Source: Streptomyces sp. SID13726
GTDB taxonomy: Bacteria; Actinomycetota; Actinomycetes; Streptomycetales; Streptomycetaceae
Direction of reading: 5' to 3'
Length of the DNA: 64,000 nucleotides
Assembly (NCBI RefSeq): GCF_010548375.1
Contig: NZ_JAAGLY010000004.1
Span: forward strand, 372,001 to 436,000
The notes beneath the pieces were generated by a model. That model was given only the letters and a program-made list of their open reading frames with translations, did not search any database and was not told the origin of the DNA. This document shows, one piece after another, positions 48,154 through 62,059 of the stretch (its first letter is position 1; every line of letters begins with the position of its first letter). A program made the translations under genes and the position numbers.

Positions 48154-49287
48154 ATGGAACACACCGACCCACGGCCCGAACAGCCGAAGGAACCGACGTA
48201 CTCCAGGCCTCCCGAACAGCCGGACAGCGGCGGGGATCTGCCGTACCCCGGACGAACCGACCGACCAGACGGACAGGGAGGACAGCACGATGATCGGCGG
48301 GGCGAGCGGCTCGACTGGTTCCGACAGCGGCCCGAGCAGCCCTTCACGTCACGCCCCGACGCCGACCCCGTCCACACCGTCTGGCACCTGTCGCGTTACC
48401 GGTTCGGCAGCCGACGCTACGCGGGACGCCTCGACCACGCGCTGGTCCTGGTCACCCAGCAGGGGACGTACCGCACCTTCATGCCACCGAAGCGCCCCAC
48501 GTCAGTCTGGGGCTGCATCACGGTGTACGAGGTGGACACGGATTCCCACTCCTTCCAGCTGAACGTGCCCTTGCCCAGCCGGATCGACAGCTTCGAGTTC
48601 GAGGCCACGGCCGACATCACCTGGCGCGTCGTCGATCCGGAGCTGTTCGTGCGCAGCCAGGAGCACGACGTGCCCACCCTGGTCACCCGCAGGCTGCTGC
48701 CGGTGATGCGGGCGGCCGGTCGCGGCCACCCCATCGAAGCGAGCGCCGACGCCGAGGAGGCCGTGCAACGGGCGGTGGACGCCACCCCGCAGATCGGCGC
48801 GGCCGAGGGCCTGGAGGTCGGCTGCTCGGTACGGCTGCGGCGAGACGCCACCGAGCGGACCCACCAGGACCGGCTGCGCACAGCCCGGCACGAGCAGGAG
48901 GCGGCCGAGCCCGAGCACCGGGCGTCCGCACTCCGCGCCGAGTACGAGGCGAAGCGGACCGCCTCGAAGATCGCGTTCTACGAGCACCACCTGGCCAGGG
49001 GCGGTACGGCCGCGCTCGCCCTGCACCTGGCGGTGCATCCGGAGGACACGACCCTGGTGCTCCAGCACCTCCAGACCGAGCAGGCCGAGCTGGTGAAGAC
49101 ACAGCTGCACCTGATCGACCAGGCTCTGGACAGCAAGCGGCTGGAGGACTACCAGCTCGCCCAGCCCCATCAGCTCATCGCCGAGCGGATGACCGCCATC
49201 CTGCGGGCGACCGGAGTCTCCCCCGAGGGCGAACTCCCGCCGGCCTACCCGGAGCCGCGCGAGAGCCTCCCGGACAACGGCCCATGA
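48154..49287 (+). CDS. SPFH/band 7-like domain protein
   Basis: 377 residues. A Pro/Asp-rich N-terminus of about 80 residues, a beta-rich region (RYAGRLDHALVLVTQQGTYR; SFEFEATADITWRVVDPELF) resembling the prohibitin-homology fold, then a long charged helical region (TARHEQEAAEPEHRASALRA) likely to be a coiled coil. No transmembrane helix is seen, so membrane association would need a partner. SPFH proteins form membrane-scaffold rings and occur in bacterial conflict systems. It follows the P-loop gene by 10 bp and overlaps the next gene by 4 bp. Confidence 0.7.
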   Translation: MEHTDPRPEQPKEPTYSRPPEQPDSGGDLPYPGRTDRPDGQGGQHDDRRGERLDWFRQRPEQPFTSRPDADPVHTVWHLSRYRFGSRRYAGRLDHALVLVTQQGTYRTFMPPKRPTSVWGCITVYEVDTDSHSFQLNVPLPSRIDSFEFEATADITWRVVDPELFVRSQEHDVPTLVTRRLLPVMRAAGRGHPIEASADAEEAVQRAVDATPQIGAAEGLEVGCSVRLRRDATERTHQDRLRTARHEQEAAEPEHRASALRAEYEAKRTASKIAFYEHHLARGGTAALALHLAVHPEDTTLVLQHLQTEQAELVKTQLHLIDQALDSKRLEDYQLAQPHQLIAERMTAILRATGVSPEGELPPAYPEPRESLPDNGP

Positions 49288-49793
49288 CCCGGGCCCCGCG
49301 CACCTCACGCCCGCGGGCCGACGTCCGCCTGCTCGCCGAACTCCGCGGTGAGATCGCCCGCGCCGACGCCAAGGCCACGGTCCTGGTGGGCATGCTCGGC
49401 CTGACGGGGGGCGTGCTGAGCGCCCTCCTGATCAACCTGCGCTGGTCCCCCGGCCGCCTCCCCGCGCCGGCCGCCCTGCTGTGGTGGTCGGGGACCGCAC
49501 TGCTCGGCACCTCGCTCCTGGCCCTGCTCATGGCCGTGACACCCCGCTACGGCAGGAACCGCTGGGTCCCGGGCCTCCCGCTCACCTACTTCGACGACAT
49601 CCGCCGCGCCGCCCGCGCCGGTCTCCTCGCCTCCGCTCTGGCGGACACGGAACGCGCCCCCGCCCGGGCGCTGCGCGCCGCCCTCGCCGAGAACAGCCGT
49701 ATCGCCGCTCGCAAGCACTTCTGGATCCGGACCGGCCTGATCGCCTTCGGCGCCTCGACCGTCCTGCTCCCCGTGTCTCTGTTCGCCGCCTGA
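49284..49793 (+). CDS. Pycsar-effector-like (PycTM) membrane protein
   Basis: 169 residues. A short cytosolic N-terminus, then LLAELRGEIARADAKATVLV with the family's AD-K-A motif (27-31), a helix (VLVGMLGLTGGVLSALLI), a second helix (LLWWSGTALLGTSLLALLMA), a cytosolic loop and a last helix at the C-terminus. This matches the membrane effector of Pycsar anti-phage systems, where cyclic pyrimidines trigger membrane damage. ATG overlaps the SPFH stop (ATGA), so the two proteins are coupled. Confidence 0.75.
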   Translation: MTRAPRTSRPRADVRLLAELRGEIARADAKATVLVGMLGLTGGVLSALLINLRWSPGRLPAPAALLWWSGTALLGTSLLALLMAVTPRYGRNRWVPGLPLTYFDDIRRAARAGLLASALADTERAPARALRAALAENSRIAARKHFWIRTGLIAFGASTVLLPVSLFAA

Positions 49794-49821
49794 AATCCCG
49801 TCCCCACCGGAAGGAAGCGCC

Positions 49822-50796
49822 ATGTCCCTGCCCTCCGAACCCAAGGAACCAGAGGAACCCGAGAAAGCCCGGAACGCGGACGAGGTACCGCTGTTCCGCT
49901 CCGGCCGCGTCCACATATCCACCCGCCGCCGCGGCGCGGACATCACCGCCCTCGGCCATCTGGCGCTCCACCTCCCCCACGGGCTCGCCAGTCTGGCCGT
50001 CGTCTTCCTGGTGTCGTACGTCATCGGCCTCGTGAGCGGCATCCCCTGGTGGCTCCCGTTCGGCTGCTGGGTGCTCAGCGGGGCCCTGGTCTTCAGCCGG
50101 CCCTGCGAACGTCTTCTGGCCCGGTGGCTCTTCCGGCTGCGCTACCCCGCCCCGGAGGAGGAGCGGAAACTGCGCCCCGTCTGGCGGGAGGTGGCGGGGC
50201 GCGCCGGAGTCGACGCGAACGGCTACCAGCTGTGGATAGAGAACAGCGACGACGTCAACGCCCTGGCGGCGGCCGGCCACATCGTCAGCGTGACCAGCCA
50301 CTCGCTGGCGACCCTCACCCCCGTCCAGCTCGGCAGCGTGCTCGCCCATGAGCTCGGCCACCACGCCCGGGGGCACGCGTGGGCATCGCTGCTCGCCCTC
50401 TGGTACGCGTTGCCCGCCCGGATCGCCTGGCGTCTGCTGCTGCGGCTCGCCTCGCGGGTCAAACGGCTCTCCGCGGGCGCGGCGACTGTCGCGATCGTGG
50501 TCGCGGCCGTTGTCGTCCTCGCACTGGCGACCGCGACGTACGGCCTGATCTTTCTCCCGCTGGCCACGCCGTACCTGGTCGCTGCCGTCTCCCGGCGCGC
50601 CGAGCTGCGCGCGGACGAACATGCCGCGGGTCTCGGATTCGCCGCGCATCTGCTGGAGGTGCTGCGTGCGGAGCACGACCGGATGGAATCCCGGCAGACC
50701 GCACCGGAGGGCGTGATGATGCGGCTGCTCGACTCGCACCCTGATGTCCATACGCGGATGCATCACCTCCAGGCCTTCGTGGAACGCCGGCGATGA
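49822..50796 (+). CDS. M48-family membrane metalloprotease
   Basis: 324 residues. Two N-terminal helices (about 50-92) anchor a zinc protease domain: HELGHH at 176-181, and RRAELRADEHAA supplying the third zinc ligand Glu261. Two further helices lie between them (about 216-250), as in HtpX-like proteases. GAAGGAAGC precedes the ATG. Last gene of the plus-strand group; it ends convergently with rpoC, with a shared terminator. A role in processing the membrane proteins of the island is inferred. Confidence 0.88.
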   Translation: MSLPSEPKEPEEPEKARNADEVPLFRSGRVHISTRRRGADITALGHLALHLPHGLASLAVVFLVSYVIGLVSGIPWWLPFGCWVLSGALVFSRPCERLLARWLFRLRYPAPEEERKLRPVWREVAGRAGVDANGYQLWIENSDDVNALAAAGHIVSVTSHSLATLTPVQLGSVLAHELGHHARGHAWASLLALWYALPARIAWRLLLRLASRVKRLSAGAATVAIVVAAVVVLALATATYGLIFLPLATPYLVAAVSRRAELRADEHAAGLGFAAHLLEVLRAEHDRMESRQTAPEGVMMRLLDSHPDVHTRMHHLQAFVERRR

Positions 50797-50805
50797 CACG
50801 CCGAA

Positions 50806-50832
50806 GGGCGGCCACCCCAAAGGTGACCGCCC
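50806..50832. terminator. Bidirectional terminator between the M48 gene and rpoC
   Basis: Arms GGGCGGCCACC (50806-50816) and GGTGACCGCCC (50822-50832) pair with one mismatch around a CCAAA loop, 9 bp after the M48 stop and 20 bp beyond the rpoC stop. It should serve both converging transcripts. Confidence 0.7.
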
Positions 50833-50851
50833 TCCGACTCAAGCAACCCGC

Positions 50852-54751
<3,900 letters not shown>

Positions 54752-54809
54752 TATGCGTCAATCCCTCTCAGGGTTGTAAGTCTTGGGGTCTGAAACGGGG
54801 GTCCCGGGG

Positions 54810-54844
54810 CCGGCCGGAGGTTCCTCACCAGGTCCTCCGGCCGG
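54810..54844 (-). terminator. Hairpin in the rpoB-rpoC gap
   Basis: Perfect 11-bp arms (CCGGCCGGAGG, 54810-54820 with 54834-54844) and a 13-base loop lie 7 bp after the rpoB stop. Because rpoC must be co-transcribed, this is more likely a pause, attenuation or mRNA-processing site than a full terminator. Confidence 0.55.
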
Positions 54845-54851
54845 ACTCCCG

Positions 54852-57800
54852 TCAGACCTCTTCGACGCTGCTCGGCTCGCGCCGGGACAGGTCGATGCCG
54901 AGCTCTTCCGCCGCGCGGAAGACGTCCTCGTCGGTGTCGCGCATCTCGATGGACATGCCGTCCGAGGACAGCACCTCCACGTTGAGGCACAGGGACTGCA
55001 TCTCCTTGATGAGCACCTTGAAGGACTCGGGGATGCCGGGCTCGGGGATGTTCTCGCCCTTGACGATGGCCTCGTAGACCTTCACGCGGCCGGTGACGTC
55101 GTCGGACTTGATGGTCAGCAGCTCCTGGAGGGCGTACGCGGCGCCGTAAGCCTCCAGCGCCCACACCTCCATCTCGCCGAACCGCTGGCCACCGAACTGG
55201 GCCTTACCACCCAGCGGCTGCTGAGTGATCATCGAGTACGGACCGGTCGAACGGGCGTGCAGCTTGTCGTCGACCAGGTGGTGGAGCTTGAGGATGTACA
55301 TGTACCCGATCGAGATCGGGTCCGGGAACGGCTCGCCGGAGCGGCCGTCGAACAGCCTCGCCTTGCCGGTCGGCTGCACCATGCGCTCGCCGTCGCGGTT
55401 CGGGATGGTGTGGTTCAGCAGACCCGCGAGCTCGTCCTCACGCGCACCGTCGAAGACCGGGGTGGCGACGTTGGTGCCCGGCGCGACCTGGTCGGCGCCG
55501 ATCACCTGAAGACGCTGCGCCCACTCCTCGCCGAGACCGGAGACGTCCCAGCCGCGGCTGGCGAGCCAGCCGAGGTGGATCTCCAGGACCTGTCCCGGGT
55601 TCATTCGGGACGGCACACCCAGCGGGTTGAGGATGATGTCGACCGGGGTGCCGTCCTCCAGGAACGGCATGTCCTCGATCGGCAGGATCTTCGAGATGAC
55701 GCCCTTGTTGCCGTGCCGGCCGGCGAGCTTGTCACCGTCGGTGATCTTTCGCTTCTGCGCGACGTACACGCGCACCAGCTGGTTGACACCGGGGGGAAGC
55801 TCGTCGCCCTCCTCGCGGTCGAAGACGCGGACGCCGATGACCTTGCCGGTCTCGCCGTGCGGCACCTTCAGCGAGGTGTCACGGACCTCACGGGCCTTCT
55901 CACCGAAGATCGCGCGCAGCAGGCGCTCCTCCGGCGTCAGCTCGGTCTCACCCTTGGGCGTGACCTTGCCGACGAGGATGTCACCGGCGATGACCTCGGC
56001 ACCGATACGGATGATGCCGCGCTCGTCGAGGTCGGCGAGGACCTCCTCGGAGACGTTCGGGATGTCCCGGGTGATCTCCTCGGGGCCGAGCTTGGTGTCA
56101 CGGGCGTCGACCTCGTGCTCCTCGATGTGGATCGAGGAGAGGACGTCGTCCTGCACGAGGCGCTGCGACAGGATGATCGCGTCCTCGTAGTTGTGACCCT
56201 CCCACGGCATGAACGCCACGAGCAGGTTCTTGCCGAGCGCCATCTCGCCGTTCTCGGTGGCCGCGCCGTCGGCGAGGACCTGGCCCTCGATGACGCGGTC
56301 GCCCTCGTCGATGATGACCTTCTGGTTGACCGAGGTGCCCTGGTTGGAGCGGGCGAACTTGGCCAGGCGGTACGTGATGTACGTGCCGTCGTCGTTGGCG
56401 GTGGTGATGTAGTCCGCGGAGACCTCCTGGACCACACCCGGCTTCTCGGCCTTGACCACGTCACCGGCGTCGACGGCGGAGCGGTACTCCATGCCGGTGC
56501 CGACGAGCGGGGCCTCGCTCTTGATGAGCGGCACGGCCTGACGCATCATGTTCGCGCCCATGAGGGCACGGTTGGCGTCGTCGTGCTCCAGGAAGGGGAT
56601 CATGGCGGTCGCGACCGACACCATCTGGCGCGGCGAGACGTCCATGTAGTCGACGTCGTCACCGGGGACGTAGTCGACCTCGCCGCCACGACGGCGGACC
56701 AGGACGCGGTTCTCGGTGAAGCGCATGCCGTCGTCGAGCGTGGCGTTGGCCTGCGCGATGACGAAGCGGTCCTCCTCGTCGGCCGTCAGGTAGTCGACCT
56801 CGTCGGAGACGACACCCTCGACGACCTTGCGGTACGGCGTCTCCACGAAGCCGAACGCGTTGACGCGGCCGTAGGAGGCGAGCGAACCGATCAGACCGAT
56901 GTTCGGGCCTTCGGGCGTCTCGATCGGGCACATGCGGCCGTAGTGGGACGGGTGCACGTCACGGACCTCGAAGCCGGCCCGCTCACGGGAGAGACCACCC
57001 GGGCCAAGAGCCGACAGACGGCGCTTGTGGGTGAGACCCGACAGCGGGTTGTTCTGGTCCATGAACTGCGACAGCTGGCTGGTGCCGAAGAACTCCTTGA
57101 TGGAGGCGACGACCGGCCGGATGTTGATCAGGGTCTGCGGCGTGATCGCCTCGACGTCCTGGGTCGTCATGCGCTCGCGGACGACTCGCTCCATACGCGC
57201 CAGACCCGTACGGACCTGGTTCTGGATGAGCTCGCCGACACTGCGCAGACGACGGTTGCCGAAGTGGTCGATGTCGTCGGTCTCGACGACGATGTTCGTG
57301 CCGCTGTCGCCGACCGTCTCGGTCTCGCCCGCGTGCAGCTTCACCAGGTACTTGATCGTCGAGATGATGTCCTCGACGGTCAGGATGCCCGCGTCGAGCG
57401 GAGCCTCCGCACCCAGCTTCTTGTTGACCTTGTAGCGGCCGACCTTGGCGAGGTCGTAGCGCTTCGGGTTGAAGTACAGGTTCTCGAGAAGCGTCTGCGC
57501 GGCCTCACGCGTGGGGGGCTCGCCCGGACGCAGCTTGCGGTAGATGTCGAGCAGCGCGTCGTCCTGGCCCTGGGTGTGGTCCTTCTCCAGGGTGGCGCGC
57601 ATCGACTCGTACTCGCCGAACTCCTCGAGGATCTGCTCGGTGGTCCAGCCGAGAGCCTTGAGCAGAACGGTCACGGACTGCTTGCGCTTGCGGTCGATGC
57701 GGACACCGACCATGTCGCGCTTGTCGATCTCCATCTCCAGCCAGGCACCCCGGGACGGGATGATCTTGGCCGAGAAGATGTCCTTGTCGGACGTCTTGTC

Positions 57801-58367
57801 GATGGAGGAGTCGAAGTAGACACCCGGCGAGCGGACCAGCTGCGACACCACGACACGCTCGGTGCCGTTGATGACGAAGGTGCCCTTGTGGGTCATGAGC
57901 GGGAAGTCGCCCATGAAGACCGTCTGGGACTTGATCTCGCCGGTCTCGTTGTTGGTGAACTCGGCCGTCACGAAGAGCGGGGCCGCGTACGTGAAGTCGC
58001 GGTCCTTGCACTCGTCGATGCTGTTCTTCGGCGGCTCGAAACGGTGGTCGCGGAACGTCAGCGACATCGACCCGGAGAAGTCCTCGATCGGGGAGATCTC
58101 CTCGAAGATCTCCTCCAGACCGGACTTGGTGGGGACGTCCTGACCCGACTCCAGAGCCGCCTCGACCCGACTCTGCCAGGCGGTGTTGCCGAGCAGCCAG
58201 TCAAAGCTCTCGGTCTGCAGCGCGAGCAGGTTGGGAACCTCGAGGGGCTCCTTGATCTTTGCAAAGGAGATGCGCAGCGGGGCGGTGCTGGCGCCGTTGT
58301 TCGTATTCGCGGTCGAGGCAGTGCGCGAGGCGGCCAAGAGGGGGTCCTTCCGAGGGCTCGGACTCAC
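54852..58367 (-). CDS. rpoB: RNA polymerase beta subunit
   Basis: 1171 residues from GTG at 58367, which has GGGGAG six bases upstream. A TTG ten codons later (58337) gives a 1161-residue form that matches the length I recall for other streptomycetes, so the exact start is open. The rifampicin region ([26 protein letters not shown]) is wild type. Domains from the protrusion to the C-terminal clamp ([18 protein letters not shown]) are complete. Confidence 0.98.
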   Translation of the reverse strand: MSPSPRKDPLLAASRTASTANTNNGASTAPLRISFAKIKEPLEVPNLLALQTESFDWLLGNTAWQSRVEAALESGQDVPTKSGLEEIFEEISPIEDFSGSMSLTFRDHRFEPPKNSIDECKDRDFTYAAPLFVTAEFTNNETGEIKSQTVFMGDFPLMTHKGTFVINGTERVVVSQLVRSPGVYFDSSIDKTSDKDIFSAKIIPSRGAWLEMEIDKRDMVGVRIDRKRKQSVTVLLKALGWTTEQILEEFGEYESMRATLEKDHTQGQDDALLDIYRKLRPGEPPTREAAQTLLENLYFNPKRYDLAKVGRYKVNKKLGAEAPLDAGILTVEDIISTIKYLVKLHAGETETVGDSGTNIVVETDDIDHFGNRRLRSVGELIQNQVRTGLARMERVVRERMTTQDVEAITPQTLINIRPVVASIKEFFGTSQLSQFMDQNNPLSGLTHKRRLSALGPGGLSRERAGFEVRDVHPSHYGRMCPIETPEGPNIGLIGSLASYGRVNAFGFVETPYRKVVEGVVSDEVDYLTADEEDRFVIAQANATLDDGMRFTENRVLVRRRGGEVDYVPGDDVDYMDVSPRQMVSVATAMIPFLEHDDANRALMGANMMRQAVPLIKSEAPLVGTGMEYRSAVDAGDVVKAEKPGVVQEVSADYITTANDDGTYITYRLAKFARSNQGTSVNQKVIIDEGDRVIEGQVLADGAATENGEMALGKNLLVAFMPWEGHNYEDAIILSQRLVQDDVLSSIHIEEHEVDARDTKLGPEEITRDIPNVSEEVLADLDERGIIRIGAEVIAGDILVGKVTPKGETELTPEERLLRAIFGEKAREVRDTSLKVPHGETGKVIGVRVFDREEGDELPPGVNQLVRVYVAQKRKITDGDKLAGRHGNKGVISKILPIEDMPFLEDGTPVDIILNPLGVPSRMNPGQVLEIHLGWLASRGWDVSGLGEEWAQRLQVIGADQVAPGTNVATPVFDGAREDELAGLLNHTIPNRDGERMVQPTGKARLFDGRSGEPFPDPISIGYMYILKLHHLVDDKLHARSTGPYSMITQQPLGGKAQFGGQRFGEMEVWALEAYGAAYALQELLTIKSDDVTGRVKVYEAIVKGENIPEPGIPESFKVLIKEMQSLCLNVEVLSSDGMSIEMRDTDEDVFRAAEELGIDLSRREPSSVEEV

Positions 58368-58520
58368 TACGCGCTCCCCGGCCCCTCATCCGCGGCACAG
58401 AGACAGGTATCTCCGATTCGACCAAAAGGCCAGGTCGGAGATGGTCCGGTCATCGATGCTGAGGCGAGGGCAGACCCCTGGTGACGGGCAGGGGACAGCT
58501 AACAGGCAGCGCAAAGGGTC

Positions 58521-58550
58521 AGTGTAGCCACTTGGCGCACTGATGTCCAG
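58521..58550 (-). promoter_or_regulatory. Promoter of rpoBC
   Basis: CTGGAC (58545-58550) and TACACT (58521-58526) on the minus strand are 18 bp apart, about 150 bp before rpoB. The 532-bp rplL-rpoB gap is thus not just spacer; rpoBC can be transcribed apart from rplJL. Confidence 0.65.
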
Positions 58551-58690
58551 CCCCGCTTTTCTGTCCGGTCTTCAAAAACCCTCGTTGCCCTCTACGCCCT
58601 CGGCATGCCTGCCCTCAACGCACGTTGATACTGCCCTCTTCGTCGCCGATCCATGCCTCGGATTCGGACCGTTCTGGCGACGCGTCCTGA

Positions 58691-58718
58691 GAATTGCGCG
58701 CTGCGTGCGGTTCGTCAA
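58691..58718 (-). promoter_or_regulatory. Second candidate promoter of rpoBC
   Basis: TTGACG (58713-58718) and CAATTC (58691-58696), 16 bp apart. The -35 is good and the -10 poor. No other gene or repeat is visible between 58551 and 58820 apart from short hairpins. Confidence 0.35.
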
Positions 58719-58821
58719 GGCCCCCCCTGCCCGAACCTGGGGTTCCGGGAGACACGACGAAGATCACCATACCCCTCGTCAACGAGGCCGCAAGGCAACC
58801 GTGACCGCGCCTCCAGGAACG

Positions 58822-58859
58822 CCGAAGAGCGACCACCCGGATGGATGATCGCTCTTCGG
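58822..58859 (-). terminator. Hairpin downstream of rplL
   Basis: Perfect 11-bp arms (CCGAAGAGCGA, 58822-58832 with 58849-58859) and a 16-base loop lie 40 bp after the rplL stop. It is the expected attenuator or partial terminator between rplJL and rpoBC. Confidence 0.7.
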
Positions 58860-58899
58860 TGCTTACGCGTTACAGGTCCGAAGGGACCTGTGAGAGGTG

Positions 58900-59283
58900 T
58901 TACTTGACCTCGACGGAGGCGCCGGCGCCCTTGAGGGACTCGGCGGCCTTCTCGGCGGCGTCCTTGGCGACCTTCTCGAGAACGGGCTTCGGGGCGCCGT
59001 CCACGAGGTCCTTGGCCTCCTTGAGACCCAGGGAGGTCAGCTCACGCACGACCTTGATGACCTGGATCTTCTTCTCGCCGGCACCGGTGAGGATGACGTC
59101 GAACTCGTCCTTCTCCTCCTCGGCCGGGGCGGCGGCGGCCGGACCGGCCGGGCCCGCGACGGCGACGGCCGCGGCGGCGGTGACGTCGAACTTCTCCTCG
59201 AAGGCCTTCACGAACTCGGAGAGCTCGATGAGGGTCATCTCCTCGAACTGCGCGAGCAGGTCTTCCTGGCTGAGCTTCGCCAT
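58900..59283 (-). CDS. rplL: 50S ribosomal protein L7/L12 (bL12)
   Basis: 127 residues. Stalk protein that recruits translation GTPases. The N-terminal dimerisation helices ([20 protein letters not shown]), an Ala/Gly/Pro hinge and the factor-binding domain ([20 protein letters not shown]) are present. ATG at 59283 is the start. 114 bp after rplJ. Confidence 0.97.
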   Translation of the reverse strand: MAKLSQEDLLAQFEEMTLIELSEFVKAFEEKFDVTAAAAVAVAGPAGPAAAAPAEEEKDEFDVILTGAGEKKIQVIKVVRELTSLGLKEAKDLVDGAPKPVLEKVAKDAAEKAAESLKGAGASVEVK

Positions 59284-59397
59284 GAGGGGCGATCCTTCCA
59301 CTAATTCGGCTGGTGCCGGTTGTATCGAAACGGCGGGCGTACTTACGGCCCGCTACGACCCTCGCCTCAGACGGCGTGGATCAATGCGCGAGCCGAG

Positions 59398-59928
59398 TTA
59401 CTCGGCACCGCCCTGCTCGTCCTGCTTGGCACGAAGCGCGTCCACGGTGCGGACGAGCTTCGACGGGAGCGCCTGGAAGACCTGAGCAGCCTGAGTCTGC
59501 TTGCCCTTGAAGGCACCCGCCAGCTTGGCGAGCAGAACCTCGCGGGACTCGAGGTCCGCAAGCTTCTTGATCTCGTCGGCGGACAGCGCCTTGCCGTCAA
59601 GGACACCGCCCTTGATGACGAGGTTCGGGTTGTCCTTGGCGAAGTCACGAAGACCCTTCGCCGACGTCACCGGGTCACCGGTGATGAAGGCAACCGCCGT
59701 CGGACCATTGAACAGGTCGTCGAGCGTCGAGATCCCGGCCTCGTTGGCCGCGATCTTGGTCAGCGTGTTCTTCACCACGGCGTACTGGGCGTCTTCACCG
59801 AGCGAACGACGCAGCGTCTTGAGCTGCGCCACGGTGAGACCCCGGTACTCGGTCAGCACGGCGGCGTTCGAGCTGCGGAACTGCTCCGTCAGCTCGGCTA
59901 CCGCGGCAGCCTTGTCGGGCCTTGCCAT
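59398..59928 (-). CDS. rplJ: 50S ribosomal protein L10 (uL10)
   Basis: 176 residues. Base of the L7/L12 stalk and, in many bacteria, autoregulator of its own leader. [20 protein letters not shown] opens the protein, and [16 protein letters not shown] is the conserved block. First gene of the pair, with a structured leader of about 230 nt. Confidence 0.97.
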   Translation of the reverse strand: MARPDKAAAVAELTEQFRSSNAAVLTEYRGLTVAQLKTLRRSLGEDAQYAVVKNTLTKIAANEAGISTLDDLFNGPTAVAFITGDPVTSAKGLRDFAKDNPNLVIKGGVLDGKALSADEIKKLADLESREVLLAKLAGAFKGKQTQAAQVFQALPSKLVRTVDALRAKQDEQGGAE

Positions 59929-60195
59929 AGAGCGTCGGCCTCCTTCCGGGTGATGAGGACCGCTCAGAAGGGGCTGCGACAGACGAAACGCCCCGGCGCA
60001 GGCGCACGGGGCGTAGCTCGACCGGTATTCGCCGCCGTGAGGCAGCGAGCTCCAGGAGCAACTTCCACAGTCACCTGCGCGGGTCGTCCGCGTTACTCAG
60101 CGGATCCTTCGGCCGCCGCGCCCTCTCACGAGCACACGGCAACGACCAGCGGTCTTTGGCTTCTGTAGGAGCGTACGTGACCGGATCCCTGTCAA
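59929..60195 (-). promoter_or_regulatory. rplJ leader (L10-leader-like) and candidate promoter
   Basis: The 288-bp gap before rplJ has TTGACA (60190-60195) with a loose -10 (TCCTAC, 60165-60170, 19 bp away), then about 230 nt of structured leader. A hairpin CGCCCCGGCGC/GCGC-A-CGGGGCG (59989-60013), followed on the minus strand by TTTCGTC, looks like an attenuator. Position and layout suit an L10 leader; the fold itself was not modelled. Confidence 0.55.
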
Positions 60196-60216
60196 GCAAA
60201 TCCGGTCCTACGACGC

Positions 60217-61068
60217 TCAGCTGCTCTGGAGTTCCTTCATCATCTCGGCCAGGTCGGCGGTCTCGGCGGCGGGCGGCGCCTCGACGGTCACGGGCTTGTT
60301 GTAGTCGAGGAAGGTGAAGGTCATGTCGAACTTGCCCTTGGTGGCGTCGCCCCGCATGCGGAACTGCTTGGCGTGGTCCTCGCCGTCGACCCACATGTCC
60401 ATCGTGAACTTGTCCAGGCCCAGCTTCTCGAACTGCTCGGTGCTCTTCTCACGCTGCTCGCGGACCGCCTTGTCGGCGTCCTTGAAGGAGGCCTTGAGCT
60501 CGGCCAGCGTGACGTCGCCCGAGTAGTGGGTCGTCTTGACCCCCTCGACGGTCTCGGTGCCGACCTTCTTCACGTCCTTGGCGCCGTTGAGGAAGGAGGA
60601 CATGGAGGCCGGGTTCTGGTCGGCTTGGCCGGCGCCGGGCGCGGTGGCGCCGAGGCCCGCGTCCTTGCCGAGCGAGGACAGGTCGAACTTCATCCACTTC
60701 TTGCCGTCCATCTCCTTGGCCAGCTCGGGGTTGCCCCCGATGTACATGGCCTTGTCGACGAGCCGGATCTCCGCGGAGCCCTCCGTGGCCGCGGTCATCT
60801 TCATGCTCATCGCGATGTCGGGCTTGGTGCGCATGGAGGCCTCGGCCTCGATGTTCCCCGCCTCGGGCATCTCGCCCTTCATGCGGTAGCGGAAGGAGGT
60901 GATCTCCTCCGTGTTCTTCGCCGCCTTGGCGACCGCGGCCGCCGGCGTCATCTTCGGCGACTCGTCGCCCCCCTTGGAACAGCTCACCGCACCCGCGGCG
61001 AGGGCCACGGCGGCGAGAGCGGCACCGATCGTGCGAGTGCGCGCGGAACGTCGTACAGAAATACCCAT
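60217..61068 (-). CDS. LppX/LprAFG-like lipoprotein
   Basis: 283 residues. Signal peptide with lipobox-like AVSC, then a Lys/Thr-rich domain whose blocks ([51 protein letters not shown]) match the actinobacterial LppX/LprG lipoprotein type, which binds or moves lipids at the membrane. ATG at 61068 fits the signal peptide. Related to the neighbouring lipoprotein at 61159; both sit between the L1/L11 and L10/L12 genes. Confidence 0.78.
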   Translation of the reverse strand: MGISVRRSARTRTIGAALAAVALAAGAVSCSKGGDESPKMTPAAAVAKAAKNTEEITSFRYRMKGEMPEAGNIEAEASMRTKPDIAMSMKMTAATEGSAEIRLVDKAMYIGGNPELAKEMDGKKWMKFDLSSLGKDAGLGATAPGAGQADQNPASMSSFLNGAKDVKKVGTETVEGVKTTHYSGDVTLAELKASFKDADKAVREQREKSTEQFEKLGLDKFTMDMWVDGEDHAKQFRMRGDATKGKFDMTFTFLDYNKPVTVEAPPAAETADLAEMMKELQSS

Positions 61069-61158
61069 TGATTCCCCCCGGGAACACATGGCCGATTCAC
61101 AGCAAGACCGTGAGCCTAGCCGAGAGTGACGGGAGCGGGCTCACGAATTGAGCGGGGC

Positions 61159-61995
61159 TCAGGAGGGAGCGGCGCTCGGCTGGGACAGGAGCGCCTTGAA
61201 GTCGGCGGTGTCGGCGGCCGGCGGCTCCTGTACGTCGACCTCGACGCCGTAGTCGCTGTAGTGCGCGGTCTGGGTCACCCGGCCGTTCGCGGTGCTGGTC
61301 TTCTCGACCTTCTTGACCAGCAGGTTCTTCTCGTTGACCCAGATGTCGACGGTCTCGCCGGTGACGCCCGCGTCCCGGAGCCGGCCGCGCAGTCCGGTGT
61401 CGGTGACGTCCTCCACGCGGACCGTGCCGGAGTAGTGCGTGGTGCTCTGGCCGTCCACGGTCTCCTCGCCGATCTCGCGCACGTCCTCGGAGTCCAGCAG
61501 CAGTTTCACCGACTGGTTCGGGGTGGTGGAGCGCATCTGGGCGGCGAGGTCGGCGCCGCCGCCGAGGGACTTGAGGTCGTCGTAGGCGTACTTGAGCCAG
61601 TGCTTGCCGCCCAGCTTGGCGGCGAAACGGTCGCCCATGTGCGCGTAGTAGGCGTCCGACAGATAGCGGGCCTGCATCGAGGTCACGCCGAGACCGTGCA
61701 TGGTCTCCGCGGCGGTGCCGCCGGTGTACTCGATGGTCAGGGCGCCGGAGAGGCCGTCGCGCCAGGCGATGACGCCGTCGGCGGTGAGGGAGAGCTGGGT
61801 GCCCATCTCCGTGCTGGAGCGCACCCGGGCGGTGTCGGCCCGCTCGGTGGAGCGCTCGGCGGTGCGCAGGGCCGCGAGGGAGGCGGGCGCCGAGGCGGTC
61901 CGTCCGTCCTCGGGGCGTTCGGAGTGGGAGGAGGTGCAGCCGGTCAGCGCCGAGAGTATGACTGCCGCCGTGACCGAGACCGTCGTCCGCTTCAT
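61159..61995 (-). CDS. LppX/LprAFG-like lipoprotein
   Basis: 278 residues. Signal peptide with lipobox LTGC near residue 20. The same landmarks as the next gene occur in the same order: HWLKYAYDDLKSLGGG, TTHYSGTVRVEDV, VDIWVNEKNLLVKKVEK, then TADFKALLSQ near the end. The pair therefore looks like a diverged tandem duplication. Function in streptomycetes is unknown. Confidence 0.78.
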   Translation of the reverse strand: MKRTTVSVTAAVILSALTGCTSSHSERPEDGRTASAPASLAALRTAERSTERADTARVRSSTEMGTQLSLTADGVIAWRDGLSGALTIEYTGGTAAETMHGLGVTSMQARYLSDAYYAHMGDRFAAKLGGKHWLKYAYDDLKSLGGGADLAAQMRSTTPNQSVKLLLDSEDVREIGEETVDGQSTTHYSGTVRVEDVTDTGLRGRLRDAGVTGETVDIWVNEKNLLVKKVEKTSTANGRVTQTAHYSDYGVEVDVQEPPAADTADFKALLSQPSAAPS

Positions 61996-62059
61996 CCGTC
62001 CCCCTGGTGCAAGTGCCCTGCTCGCACGCTAACCCAGAGCACGGCGCCCCCACACGGGA

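Noticed and set aside
45247..49793. Calling the island a standard Pycsar system
   Set aside because: Standard Pycsar pairs cyclase and effector directly. Here two extra genes lie between them and the cyclase substrate is unknown, so only a Pycsar-like relation is claimed.
54783..58484. Plus-strand open frame of 1233 codons opposite rpoB
   Set aside because: Same artefact of GC-rich third positions on the other strand; the sense gene rpoB is complete.
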